NCBI GenBank assembly: GCA_026992075.1
Contig: JALXAM010000038.1
Span: forward strand, 62,001-126,000
DNA length: 64,000 nucleotides
Reading direction: 5' to 3'
Source of the DNA: Sedimenticola sp.
GTDB taxonomy: Bacteria > Pseudomonadota > Gammaproteobacteria > Chromatiales > Chromatiaceae
The notes below the pieces were generated by a model. That model was not told the DNA's origin. It saw only the letters and a list, made by a program, of their open reading frames with translations, and made no database searches. Position 1 is the stretch's first letter. Every line of letters begins with the position of its first letter. This document shows positions 18,568 to 26,443 of the stretch, in pieces. A program made the translations under genes and the position numbers.

Positions 18568-19815
18568 ATGGACCATTTCGAATACCGGGACGGCCGGCTC
18601 CATGCCGAGGAGGTTCCCCTGGCCGAGATCGCCCAGCGCTGGGGCACCCCCTGCTACGTCTACTCCCGCGCCACCCTGGAACGCCATTGGCACGCCTTCG
18701 ACGACGCCTTTGCCCATCGTCCCCACCTGGTCTGCTACGCGGTGAAGGCCAACTCCAACCTGGCGGTGCTGGATCTGCTGGCCCGCCTCGGTTCGGGCTT
18801 CGACATCGTCTCCCTGGGCGAACTGGAACGGGTGGTGAAGGCCGGGGGCGACCCGGGGCGCACCGTCTTCTCCGGCGTGGGCAAGCGGGTGGACGAGATG
18901 GAACGGGCGCTGGAGCTGGGCATCCGCTGCTTCAACGTGGAGTCGGAAGCGGAGCTGGAGCGGCTCTCCCAGGTGGCATCCGCCCACGGCGCCGAGGCGC
19001 CGGTGGCCCTGCGCGTCAATCCCGACGTGGATGCCCGCACCCACCCCTACATCTCCACCGGTCTCAAAGAGAACAAGTTCGGGGTGCCCGTGGAGGAGGC
19101 GCTGCGGCTCTACCAGAAGGCTGCAGAGCTGCCGGGATTGCACATCTCCGGGGTGGATTGCCACATCGGCTCGCAGCTCACCGAACTCTCGCCCTTTCTC
19201 GACGCGCTGGACCGGGTGCTTGCGCTGGTGGACCGCCTGCAGGACGAAGGCATCGGCATCGACCACCTGGATCTCGGCGGCGGCCTGGGCGTACGCTACC
19301 GGGACGAGCAGCCCCCTTCCCCAGCCGAGTATGCCCGGGCGCTCTCGCAACGGCTGGGGCAACGCCCCCTGGAGCTGCTGGTGGAACCGGGACGCGCCAT
19401 CGCCGCCAATGCCGGCGTGCTGCTCACCCGGGTGGAATATCTCAAGCCCACCGAGGCGCGCAACTTCGCCATCGTCGATGCCGCCATGAACGACCTGTTG
19501 CGCCCTGCCTTGTACGACAGCTGGCAGGAGATCGTGCCGGTGGAACCGGATCCGGAGGTGCCGGAGAGAGAATACGACCTGGTGGGACCGGTGTGCGAAA
19601 CCGGCGATTTCCTGGGCAAGGAGCGCTTGCTGGCGCTGCAGCCGGGGGACCTGCTGGCGGTGCGCTCCGCCGGCGCCTACGGTTTCACCATGGCCTCCAA
19701 CTACAACAGCCGGCCAAGGCCCGCGGAGGTGCTGGTGGATGGCGACTGCGCCTACCTGGTGCGCGAACGTGAAAGCCTGTCCGACCTGTGGCGGGGAGAA
19801 CACTTGGTCCCATGA
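18568..19815 (+). CDS. lysA: Diaminopimelate decarboxylase
   Basis: PLP enzyme converting meso-diaminopimelate to L-lysine, the last step of the pathway. The ATG at 18568 gives 415 residues starting MDHFEYRDGRLHAEEV; the track's earlier start lies inside lptM. The PLP-binding lysine is in CYAVKANSNLAV. The glycine loop is LDLGGGLGVRY, and the active-site cysteine of the other subunit is in VCETGDFLGKER. It lies in the run lptM-lysA-methyltransferase-dapF-DUF484-xerC and overlaps the next gene by 4 bases. dapF makes its substrate. Confidence 0.97.
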   Translation: MDHFEYRDGRLHAEEVPLAEIAQRWGTPCYVYSRATLERHWHAFDDAFAHRPHLVCYAVKANSNLAVLDLLARLGSGFDIVSLGELERVVKAGGDPGRTVFSGVGKRVDEMERALELGIRCFNVESEAELERLSQVASAHGAEAPVALRVNPDVDARTHPYISTGLKENKFGVPVEEALRLYQKAAELPGLHISGVDCHIGSQLTELSPFLDALDRVLALVDRLQDEGIGIDHLDLGGGLGVRYRDEQPPSPAEYARALSQRLGQRPLELLVEPGRAIAANAGVLLTRVEYLKPTEARNFAIVDAAMNDLLRPALYDSWQEIVPVEPDPEVPEREYDLVGPVCETGDFLGKERLLALQPGDLLAVRSAGAYGFTMASNYNSRPRPAEVLVDGDCAYLVRERESLSDLWRGEHLVP

Positions 19816-20477
19816 AGCGCGTGCCCGAACCCCAGGAGTTGATGGACGGAGTACCCCAGGCGCAGGCCTATGCGGAGGCGGATTTTTCTGAGGCCAATGA
19901 ACTTTTTCTGGATCTCTTTGATCACCTTCATCCTGACGCTTTCCGCGGCACGGTCATCGATCTGGGCTGCGGCCCGGCCGACATTCCGTTGCGTTTCGCC
20001 TGCCGTCATCCCGAGGCGCGTATCGACGCAGTGGACGGTTCCCTGCCCATGATCACACTGGCCCGCCGGGCCATCGAAACAGCCGGTCTCGAAGATCGCA
20101 TCACCACCCGCTGCCAACATCTGCCAACCCGAGAGCTGCCCGCCAGCGCCTATGGAGCCGTGTTCTCCAACAGCCTGCTTCATCATCTCAACGATCCCCA
20201 CGACCTATGGCGGACGGTACGCCACTGCGCCTCCCCCGGGGCCCTGGTTCTGGTGATGGACCTCATACGTCCGGACTCGGCAACCAATGTGGATCTCCTG
20301 GTCCGGCAATACGCCGCGGATGCACCGGAAATTTTGAAACGGGACTTCCGCGCCTCGCTCCATGCTGCATACACACTGGAAGAGGTGAAGGCACAATTGG
20401 ATCGATGCGGCCTGGAGATGCTACATGTCGAGCAGGTCAGTGACCGCCACCTTGCAATAATGGGAACCCTGCCATGA
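19812..20477 (+). CDS. Class I SAM-dependent methyltransferase, substrate unknown
   Basis: A 221-residue Rossmann-fold methyltransferase. The ATG at 19812 overlaps the lysA stop (ATGA), which decides the start. Motif I is [16 protein letters not shown], the acidic end of strand 2 is [10 protein letters not shown], and the post-II region is [14 protein letters not shown]. The UbiE/Methyltransf_11-like shape suggests a small molecule or lipid substrate, but nothing identifies it. Most gammaproteobacteria have lysA directly followed by dapF, so this gene is an insertion in the operon, yet it keeps 4-base overlaps on both sides. Confidence 0.85.
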   Translation: MKRVPEPQELMDGVPQAQAYAEADFSEANELFLDLFDHLHPDAFRGTVIDLGCGPADIPLRFACRHPEARIDAVDGSLPMITLARRAIETAGLEDRITTRCQHLPTRELPASAYGAVFSNSLLHHLNDPHDLWRTVRHCASPGALVLVMDLIRPDSATNVDLLVRQYAADAPEILKRDFRASLHAAYTLEEVKAQLDRCGLEMLHVEQVSDRHLAIMGTLP

Positions 20478-21301
20478 AACTCGCCTTCACCAAGATGCAG
20501 GGGCTGGGCAACGATTTCGTGGTGATCGACGCCATCCACCAACAGGTTCAACTCACCGGGGAGCAGATCCGCTTTCTCGCCGACCGCCGCTTCGGCGTCG
20601 GCTGCGACCAGGTGCTGCTGGTGGAGCCGCCGCGGGACCAGCACACCCAATTCTATTACCGCATCTTCAACGCCGATGGCGGCGAGGTGGAACAGTGCGG
20701 CAACGGGGCGCGCTGTTTCGCCCGCTTCGTGCGCGACAAGGGGCTCACCGACCAGGAGGTCATCGACGTGGGCACCGCCGCCGGACCCATCCGTCTCTTT
20801 CTCGAGGGAGAGCAGGTCCGGGTGAACATGGGAAGGCCGGTGCTGGAGCCGCGGGAGATCCCCTTTCAGGCGGAGGCGCGCAGCGCCAGCTACCCACTGT
20901 CGGTGGAGGGGCGGGAGGTCACCATTGGCGCCGTCTCCATGGGCAACCCCCACGCGGTGCTGGTGGTGGATGAGGTTGCCCGGGCGCCGGTGGAGAGTCT
21001 GGGACCCCGGATCGAGACCCACGAGCGTTTTCCCCAGCGTACCAACGTGGGCTTCATGGCCGTGCGCACCCCCCGGGAGATCGACCTTCGGGTGTGGGAA
21101 CGGGGGGTGGGCGAGACCCTCGCCTGCGGCACCGGGGCTTGCGCCGCCGTGGTGGCGGGCCGTCTCCAGGGGCTGCTGGAGCCGGAGGTGCGGGTGCACC
21201 TGCCCGGCGGAGATCTTGTGGTAAGCTGGCAGGGAGAGGGGCAGCCCGTCTGGATGACCGGCCCGGCCAGCCCGGTATTCGAAGGCGTCATTGAGCTATG
21301 A
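20474..21301 (+). CDS. dapF: Diaminopimelate epimerase
   Basis: Interconverts LL- and meso-diaminopimelate, feeding both LysA and peptidoglycan synthesis. At 275 residues it is full length. It starts [18 protein letters not shown] and carries both catalytic cysteines, one in [13 protein letters not shown] and one in [12 protein letters not shown]. It overlaps the upstream methyltransferase and the downstream DUF484 gene by 4 bases each, typical of this tightly coupled operon. Confidence 0.97.
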   Translation: MKLAFTKMQGLGNDFVVIDAIHQQVQLTGEQIRFLADRRFGVGCDQVLLVEPPRDQHTQFYYRIFNADGGEVEQCGNGARCFARFVRDKGLTDQEVIDVGTAAGPIRLFLEGEQVRVNMGRPVLEPREIPFQAEARSASYPLSVEGREVTIGAVSMGNPHAVLVVDEVARAPVESLGPRIETHERFPQRTNVGFMAVRTPREIDLRVWERGVGETLACGTGACAAVVAGRLQGLLEPEVRVHLPGGDLVVSWQGEGQPVWMTGPASPVFEGVIEL

Positions 21302-21972
21302 AGGCAGAGATCGACTCCCAGTACGAAGCGGAGATCGCCCGCTATCTCCTCGACCATCCCGATTTCTTTCTCCGTCACGAGGAGGTGCTGGATGATCTGG
21401 AGGTGCCCCACCGCACCGGCGAGGCGGTGTCGCTGCTGGAGCACAAGATCCGCATGCTGCAGGACAAGGCCTCCCGCTACCAGAACCAGCTGCAGGAGCT
21501 CATTTCGGTGGCGCGGGAGAACGAGCAGCTCAACCAGCGGCTGCACCAGCTCACCCTCAATCTCATCGAGGCCACCTCGGTGGAGGAGGTGCTGGCCACC
21601 CTGCAGGATGAGCTGCGCGCCCGCTTCAATGCCGACGCGGTGGAGCTGAAGCTCTTTTCCCTGGAGGATCTGGAGGAGGCGCGGGTGAGCGAGGCGGGCA
21701 TGGCCATCTTCCGCAAGTTCATGCGCACCGACAAACCCACCTGCGGCCCGCTCAGCGGGGAGAAGCTCAAGGTGCTGTTCGGCGACCAGGCCGGGGACAG
21801 CGGCTCCGCCGCCCTCATTCCCATCCGCACCAGCGACCTTTCCGGCGTGCTGGCCATCGGCAGCCGCGACCGCAACCGTTTCCACGCCGGCAAGGGGGTG
21901 GATTTCCTGGTGCGGCTGGGGGAACTGGTGAGCCTCACCCTGCAGGCGGTGAACCGCCGCAGGCAGGGATGA
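21298..21972 (+). CDS. DUF484 family protein
   Basis: A 224-residue cytoplasmic protein of the DUF484 family, found between dapF and xerC throughout gammaproteobacteria. The N-terminal part has the family motif [16 protein letters not shown], then a coiled-coil stretch ([21 protein letters not shown]) and a GAF-like C-terminal half ([19 protein letters not shown]). The function is not established. Conserved linkage to xerC suggests a role near chromosome resolution or cell-wall metabolism, but that is inference. Its stop overlaps the xerC start. Confidence 0.92.
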   Translation: MKAEIDSQYEAEIARYLLDHPDFFLRHEEVLDDLEVPHRTGEAVSLLEHKIRMLQDKASRYQNQLQELISVARENEQLNQRLHQLTLNLIEATSVEEVLATLQDELRARFNADAVELKLFSLEDLEEARVSEAGMAIFRKFMRTDKPTCGPLSGEKLKVLFGDQAGDSGSAALIPIRTSDLSGVLAIGSRDRNRFHAGKGVDFLVRLGELVSLTLQAVNRRRQG

Positions 21973-22874
21973 AGCCCGCGGACGAAGATCCCCTCGTCGC
22001 CGGCTTCCTGCGCCACCTGGCCCACGAACGCCGCCTTTCCCCCCGCACGCTCGACGCCTACCGGCGCGACCTGCGAAGCTTCCGCCACTGGAACCGGTGC
22101 CACGGCGACCTGCCCTGGCAACGCCTGGACCAGGCCCAGGTGCGCGCCTATGTGGCGGACCAGCATCGCCAGGGAATCTCCGGCACCACTCTGCGCCGCC
22201 GCCTCTCCGCCCTGCGCAGTTTCTACCGCTACCTGATGCGGGAGGGCGAAGCGAAGTGCGACCCCGCCCGGGGAGTGCGAGCCCCGAAAGTGGCCCGCAA
22301 GCTGCCGGGGACCCTGGAGGTGGACCAGCTGCAGCAGCTGCTGGACCAGCCGGCCAACACCCCACTGGAGATCCGGGACAGCGCCATGATGGAGCTGGTC
22401 TATTCCTGCGGCCTGCGGCTGGCCGAACTGGTGGCCATCGACCTGACGGACCTGGACCGGCGGGAGGCGATGCTGGAGGTCACCGGCAAGGGCAACAAGA
22501 CCCGGCGTCTGCCGGTGGGGCGCAAGGCGCTGGAGGCGGTGGACCGCTGGCTGCGGCTGCGCGGGGAGATGGCCCGCCCCGGGGAGCCGGCTCTCTTCGT
22601 CAGCCGCCGTGGCCGGCGCATCAGCCGGCGCAGCGTGCAGCAGCGTATGGATCTGCTGGCGCGTCGGCGGGGCGCCCTGCGCCATCTCCACCCCCACCTG
22701 CTGCGCCACTCCTTCGCCAGCCACCTGCTGGAATCCTCCGGCGACCTGCGTGCCGTGCAGGAGCTTCTCGGCCACGCCGATATCTCTACCACCCAAGTCT
22801 ACACCCACCTCGACTTCCAGCACCTGGCGCGCGTCTACGACCAGGCTCATCCGCGGGCGCGGCGGAAGAAGTAG
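21969..22874 (+). CDS. xerC: Tyrosine recombinase XerC
   Basis: Site-specific recombinase that resolves chromosome dimers at dif with XerD. It has 301 residues, with an N-terminal SAM-like DNA-binding domain (LAHERRLSPRTLDAYRRDL) and a catalytic domain carrying arginine in YSCGLRLAELVAI, HLLRHSFASHLLE (HxxR), histidine in LLGHADISTTQVY and nucleophilic tyrosine in VYTHLDFQ. The position after dapF-DUF484 distinguishes it from XerD. It is the last gene of the operon, and a REP pair follows 19 bases after the stop. Confidence 0.96.
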   Translation: MKPADEDPLVAGFLRHLAHERRLSPRTLDAYRRDLRSFRHWNRCHGDLPWQRLDQAQVRAYVADQHRQGISGTTLRRRLSALRSFYRYLMREGEAKCDPARGVRAPKVARKLPGTLEVDQLQQLLDQPANTPLEIRDSAMMELVYSCGLRLAELVAIDLTDLDRREAMLEVTGKGNKTRRLPVGRKALEAVDRWLRLRGEMARPGEPALFVSRRGRRISRRSVQQRMDLLARRRGALRHLHPHLLRHSFASHLLESSGDLRAVQELLGHADISTTQVYTHLDFQHLARVYDQAHPRARRKK

Positions 22875-22893
22875 AGAATCGCCAAGGGGGTTC

Positions 22894-22953
22894 GTAGGTC
22901 GGACTTCAGTCCGACAACAACCTGCCCAAATGTCGGGCTGAAGCCCGACCTAC
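22894..22953. repeat. Inverted pair of GTAG-type REP sequences (REPIN)
   Basis: GTAGGTCGGACTTCAGTCCG (22894 onward) faces CTGAAGCCCGACCTAC (ending 22953), separated by 16 bases. Each is a short palindrome headed by GTAG, the hallmark of REP sequences mobilised by RAYT transposases. It sits just after xerC. The stretch 22954-23116 then leads into the nrdD regulatory region and has no gene. Confidence 0.85.
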
Positions 22954-23025
22954 CAGTGTTCCGTGGCCTGAAATGAAAACAGGGACGCCCCTTCTGACAT
23001 TCCTCAGCTTTCCACCCCAATCTGG

Positions 23026-23039
23026 CTGATCCAGATCAA
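23026..23039 (+). promoter_or_regulatory. Candidate FNR/ANR box upstream of nrdD
   Basis: CTGATCCAGATCAA matches the FNR consensus TTGAT-N4-ATCAA at 9 of 10 defined positions. It is about 78 bases before the nrdD ATG, with a -10-like TATCTT at 23058-23063 placed roughly as expected for an activator site near -40. An inverted repeat, TATCTTGTGG (23058-23067) and CCGCAAGATA (23084-23093), overlaps the likely start region and could bind a second regulator. Confidence 0.6.
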
Positions 23040-23116
23040 AAACCCTGCCTACCGCTATATCTTGTGGCAACTAAAATCTTATACCGCAAGATAAAGAACA
23101 GCCACCAGGAAAACCC

Positions 23117-25138
23117 ATGAAGCCCTCTACCCAAGTCACCACCCTCCCCAGCACCCTGCGCAAGCGCGACGGCAGCCTCGTCCCCTTCGACAGCCGCAAG
23201 ATCCACTCCGCCATCGCCCGCGCGGGACGGGCCACCGGCGAGTTCGGCGAGGACGAGGCGGGCCTGCTCACCGCCCAGGTGGTGAAGGTGCTGAGCCACC
23301 TGCCGGGCGTGCCCGAGGTGGAGCGCATCCAGGACATCGTGGAGCAGACCCTCATCTCGGCCAACCACTTCCGCACCGCCCGCGCCTACATCGTCTACCG
23401 TGAACAGCACGAGCGGCTGCGCCAGGACCGCCAGACCCTGGTGGACGTGGCCGCCTCGGTGAACGAGTACCTCGACCGCAGCGACTGGCGGGTGTCGGCC
23501 AACGCCAACCAGGGCTACTCGCTGGGCGGCCTCATCCTCAACACCTCGGGCAAGGTGATCGCCAACTACTGGCTGAGCCACGTCTACCCGCCCGAGATCG
23601 GCCGCGCCCACCGCGAGGCCGACTTCCACATCCACGACCTGGACATGCTCTCGGGCTATTGCGCCGGCTGGTCGCTGCGCACCCTGCTCCACGAGGGGCT
23701 CAACGGCGTGCCGGGCAAGGTGGAGGCGGGACCGCCGAAACACATGTCCTCGGCGGTGGGCCAGATCGTCAACTTCCTCGGCACCCTGCAGAACGAATGG
23801 GCCGGCGCCCAGGCCTTCAGCTCCTTCGACACCTACATGGCCCCCTTCGTGCGCAAGGACCGACTGGACTACCCCCAGGTGCGCCAGTACATCCAGGAGC
23901 TGATCTACAACCTCAACGTCCCCTCCCGCTGGGGCACCCAGACCCCCTTCACCAACCTCACCTTCGACTGGGTCTGCCCCGAGGATCTGCGCGACCAGGT
24001 GCCGGTGATCGGCGGCGAGGAGATGCCCTTCACCTACGGCGAGCTGCAGCACGAGATGGACCTTATCAACCGCGCCTACATCGAGGTGATGAGCGCCGGC
24101 GACGCGAAGGGACGGGTCTTCACCTTCCCCATCCCCACCTACAACATCACGCCCGACTTCCCCTGGGAGAGCGAGAACGCCGAGCTCCTGTTCGAGATGA
24201 CCGCCAAGTACGGCCTTCCCTACTTCCAGAACTTCCTCAACTCGGAGCTCAAGCCCAACATGGTGCGCTCCATGTGCTGCCGCCTGCAGCTCGACCTGCG
24301 CGAGCTGCTCAAGCGGGGCAACGGCCTCTTCGGCTCGGCGGAACAGACCGGCTCCCTGGGCGTGGTGACCCTCAACTGCGCCCGCCTCGGCTACCTGCAC
24401 CGGGGCGACGAGCAGGGGCTCTACGCCCGCCTGGACGAGCTGCTGGAGCTGGCCCGCAACAGCCTGGAGATCAAGCGCAAGGTGATCCAGCGCCACATGG
24501 ATGCCGGCCTCTTCCCCTACACCAAACGTTACCTCGGCACCCTGCGCAACCACTTCTCCACCATCGGCGTCAACGGCATCAACGAGATGATCCGCAACTT
24601 CACCAGCGACGCCCACGACATCACCGACGAGTGGGGCCACGACTTCGCCTGCCGCCTCCTCGACCACATCCGGGCGCGGATGGTGGCCTTCCAGGAGGCC
24701 ACCGGCAACCTCTACAACCTGGAGGCCACACCGGCGGAAGGCACCACCTACCGATTCGCCAAGGAGGACCGCAAGCGCTGGCCCGACATCCTCCAGGCCG
24801 GCACGCCCGAGAAGCCCTACTACACCAACAGCTCCCAGCTCCCGGTGGGCTACACCGACGACCCCTTCGAGGCGCTGGCGATGCAGGAGGAACTCCAGTC
24901 GAAGTACACCGGCGGCACCGTGCTCCACCTCTACATGAGCGAACGCCTCTCCTCCGCCGACGCCTGCCGGCGGCTGGTGAGGCGGGCGCTGGAGAACTTC
25001 CGCCTCCCCTACATCACCGTCACCCCCACCTTCTCCATCTGCCCGAAACACGGCTACCTGGAGGGGGAGCACGAGTTCTGCCCCAAGTGCGACCAGGAAC
25101 TCATCGCCCGGAAGAAGGCTGCCCATGCCACCGCCTGA
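23117..25138 (+). CDS. nrdD: Anaerobic ribonucleoside-triphosphate reductase, large part lacking the glycyl-radical segment
   Basis: Class III ribonucleotide reductase, which makes dNTPs without oxygen. It has 673 residues: an ATP-cone (about residues 14-105, LRKRDGSLVPFDSRKI) and the 10-stranded barrel. One active-site cysteine is in SGYCAGW (about 182), and the thiyl-radical candidate is in RSMCCRLQLD (387/388). The C-terminal zinc site is CPKH...CPKC (C642, H645, C655, C658). The frame stops 18 residues after C658, where family members continue into the glycyl-radical loop. That loop is encoded by the separate ORF at 25564. The radical would then have to be supplied in trans. Confidence 0.93.
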   Translation: MKPSTQVTTLPSTLRKRDGSLVPFDSRKIHSAIARAGRATGEFGEDEAGLLTAQVVKVLSHLPGVPEVERIQDIVEQTLISANHFRTARAYIVYREQHERLRQDRQTLVDVAASVNEYLDRSDWRVSANANQGYSLGGLILNTSGKVIANYWLSHVYPPEIGRAHREADFHIHDLDMLSGYCAGWSLRTLLHEGLNGVPGKVEAGPPKHMSSAVGQIVNFLGTLQNEWAGAQAFSSFDTYMAPFVRKDRLDYPQVRQYIQELIYNLNVPSRWGTQTPFTNLTFDWVCPEDLRDQVPVIGGEEMPFTYGELQHEMDLINRAYIEVMSAGDAKGRVFTFPIPTYNITPDFPWESENAELLFEMTAKYGLPYFQNFLNSELKPNMVRSMCCRLQLDLRELLKRGNGLFGSAEQTGSLGVVTLNCARLGYLHRGDEQGLYARLDELLELARNSLEIKRKVIQRHMDAGLFPYTKRYLGTLRNHFSTIGVNGINEMIRNFTSDAHDITDEWGHDFACRLLDHIRARMVAFQEATGNLYNLEATPAEGTTYRFAKEDRKRWPDILQAGTPEKPYYTNSSQLPVGYTDDPFEALAMQEELQSKYTGGTVLHLYMSERLSSADACRRLVRRALENFRLPYITVTPTFSICPKHGYLEGEHEFCPKCDQELIARKKAAHATA

Positions 25139-25148
25139 TACCCCTTTC

Positions 25149-25170
25149 GTAGGTCGGGCTTCAGCCCGAC
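25149..25170 (+). repeat. GTAG REP, left half of a compound repeat
   Basis: GTAGGTCGGGCTTCAGCCCG plus AC, followed by AGAACAACC. Its inverted partner is at 25499-25520. It begins 10 bases after the nrdD stop. Confidence 0.8.
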
Positions 25171-25193
25171 AGAACAACCTGTTGCGCCGGAAG

Positions 25194-25299
25194 GCCGCTG
25201 GCCGACCCTTGGTGGCGGGGTTTCGGCAGCAGGGATGCTGCCGCAAAGCCTACAGGGAGGTATTCACGGCGTCCCCGCCACCAAGGGTCGGCCAGCGGC
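25194..25299 (+). repeat. Variable-arm palindromic element, copy C
   Basis: Arms 25194-25220 and 25273-25299 are perfectly complementary (27 of 27, extending to 28 with the next pair) around a 52-bp core that differs from copy B at only a few bases. It lies between nrdD and its detached glycyl-radical ORF, inside the REP pair. The tail GCGAAAGCATTGG follows. Confidence 0.9.
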
Positions 25300-25369
25300 C
25301 CTCGCGAAAGCATTGGAATCATCATGCCTGGTTGCCGGGCTTTGGCCGGGCAACTGAAACGCTTTCGGG

Positions 25370-25475
25370 GCCGGCGGAGGGGAGCTTGTAGCGGGAACGC
25401 CGTGAATACATCCCTGTAGGCTCCGCCTCGGCATCCCTGCCTCGGAGGTCCCGCTACAAGCCCCCCTCCGCCGGC
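25370..25475 (-). repeat. Variable-arm palindromic element, copy D (inverted)
   Basis: Same 27/52/27 layout on the opposite strand: arms 25370-25396 and 25449-25475 (26 of 27 complementary). The core read on the minus strand ends in GAGCCTACAGGGATGTATTC plus ACGGCGT. The inner hairpin differs from copies A-C (GAGGCAGGGATGCCGAGG). The minus-strand tail contains CGAAAGCGTTTC, like the other copies. 25300-25369 between C and D holds no gene. Confidence 0.88.
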
Positions 25476-25498
25476 CTACAGGCACTGTTGGTTGTTCT

Positions 25499-25520
25499 GT
25501 CGGACGGAAGACCAGCCTAC
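25499..25520 (-). repeat. GTAG REP, right half of the compound repeat
   Basis: On the minus strand this reads GTAGGCTGGTCTTCCGTCCG plus AC, followed by AGAACAACC, the same 9-base extension as the REP at 25149. The two face each other and enclose copies C and D. Confidence 0.72.
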
Positions 25521-25563
25521 ATACGACGAGTTAAACCCATCGATCCAACAACGGAGGAACCCG

Positions 25564-25722
25564 ATGCAACAACAAACCATCACGCTCAAAGACGAAGAAC
25601 GCACCCGCTGCGAGATCTGGACCCGGGTGATGGGCTACCACCGCCCTGTCACCTCCTTCAACCCCGGCAAGCAGTCGGAATACCGCGAACGGCAGGTATT
25701 CGTGGAATCCAAGACTCGTTGA
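25564..25722 (+). CDS. Detached glycyl-radical segment of anaerobic ribonucleotide reductase
   Basis: A 52-residue ORF with a good ribosome binding site (CGGAGGA). It contains TRVMGYHRPVTSFNPGKQSE, which lines up with the C-terminus of NrdD proteins (in E. coli RxCGY, then FNAGKQEE). Gly24 is the predicted radical glycine. The larger nrdD ORF ends just before this motif, so the two together make one complete NrdD. nrdG, which would generate the radical, follows 97 bases downstream. Whether the fragment works as a free polypeptide is inference. I believe similar short ORFs occur next to nrdD elsewhere, but could not check. Confidence 0.88.
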   Translation: MQQQTITLKDEERTRCEIWTRVMGYHRPVTSFNPGKQSEYRERQVFVESKTR

Positions 25723-25723
25723 C

Positions 25724-25804
25724 GTAGGAGCGCCGTCCCCGGCGCGAACCCGGAACGCGGTACCCGGTGCCGTTGTCCGTTCGGCGCGGGGACGCGCCTC
25801 CTAC
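25724..25804. repeat. Second-type GTAG REP pair
   Basis: GTAGGAGCGCCGTCCCCGGC (25724 onward) faces GCGGGGACGCGCCTCCTAC (ending 25804), with 31 bases between. The palindrome differs from the GTAGGTCGGGC type. It begins 2 bases after the glycyl-radical ORF stop and ends 15 bases before nrdG. Confidence 0.8.
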
Positions 25805-25819
25805 AGGGATTCCTTCACC

Positions 25820-26443
25820 ATGCGCATCGGCGGCTTCGTTCCCTTCACCTCAATCGATTACCCCGGCGAGCTGGCGGCGGTGGTCTTCTGCCAGGGGTGT
25901 CCCTGGCGCTGCGGCTACTGCCACAACCCCCACCTGCTGCCGGCCCGTGGCAGCGAGCTGCTCGACTGGCGGGCGCTGCTCAAGATACTGGAGCAGCGGC
26001 GCGGACTGCTGGACGCCGTGGTCTTCAGCGGCGGCGAGCCCACCCTGCAGGGCAGCTTGCCGGAGGCGATGCGGCAAGTGAAGGCGCTGGGCTTCAAGGT
26101 GGGCCTCCACACCGCCGGCTGCTACCCCCGCCGCCTGGAACGGCTGCTGCCGCTGGTGGACTGGGTGGGACTGGACATCAAGGATCTGCCGCCCCACTAC
26201 CCGGCCCTCACCGGCGTTCCCGGCAGCGGCGAGCGCGCCTGGAAGGGCCTGGAGCTGGTGTGTGCCAGCGGGATTCCTTTCGAGGTGCGCACCACCCTGG
26301 GGCCCCACCTGCCCGAAGAGCGGCTGTCGCAAATCGAAACGGTGTTGAAGGAAAAGCGGGTTCCCCGTCACCGCCTGCAGCCGCTCAACCCGCTGCCAGC
26401 AACTGGCGAAGGGCCGCCTCCAGGTGGGGGTAAGCAAAGGTGA
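25820..26443 (+). CDS. nrdG: Anaerobic ribonucleotide reductase activating protein
   Basis: Radical SAM enzyme that cleaves SAM to abstract a hydrogen from the NrdD glycine. It has 207 residues. The iron-sulfur motif is VVFCQGCPWRCGYCHNPHLL, where CPWRCGYC gives the CxxxCxxC spacing, followed by SGGEPTLQGSL and the TIM-barrel strand GLHTAGCYPRR, then GLDIKD. This fits the short NrdG-like activases. Because NrdD's glycine lies in a separate peptide, NrdG's immediate substrate may be that peptide docked on the large subunit. The C-terminus overlaps the convergent epimerase gene by 59 bases. Confidence 0.93.
   Translation: MRIGGFVPFTSIDYPGELAAVVFCQGCPWRCGYCHNPHLLPARGSELLDWRALLKILEQRRGLLDAVVFSGGEPTLQGSLPEAMRQVKALGFKVGLHTAGCYPRRLERLLPLVDWVGLDIKDLPPHYPALTGVPGSGERAWKGLELVCASGIPFEVRTTLGPHLPEERLSQIETVLKEKRVPRHRLQPLNPLPATGEGPPPGGGKQR

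Noticed and set aside
23036-25246. 736-residue minus-strand ORF opposite nrdD
   Set aside because: Its composition (Gly/Val/Glu/Ala/His runs) is that of an antisense shadow of a high-GC gene, it has no recognisable domain, and it runs through repeats at its start.
25194-25475. Insertion-sequence or integron attC interpretation of copies C and D
   Set aside because: No transposase or integrase ORF is nearby, no target duplications are evident, and the conserved part is the centre rather than the ends.
25723-25819. Nonsense or frameshift explanation for the split nrdD
   Set aside because: The halves are 425 bases apart with repeats between, the second has its own ribosome site and start, and no frame links them.
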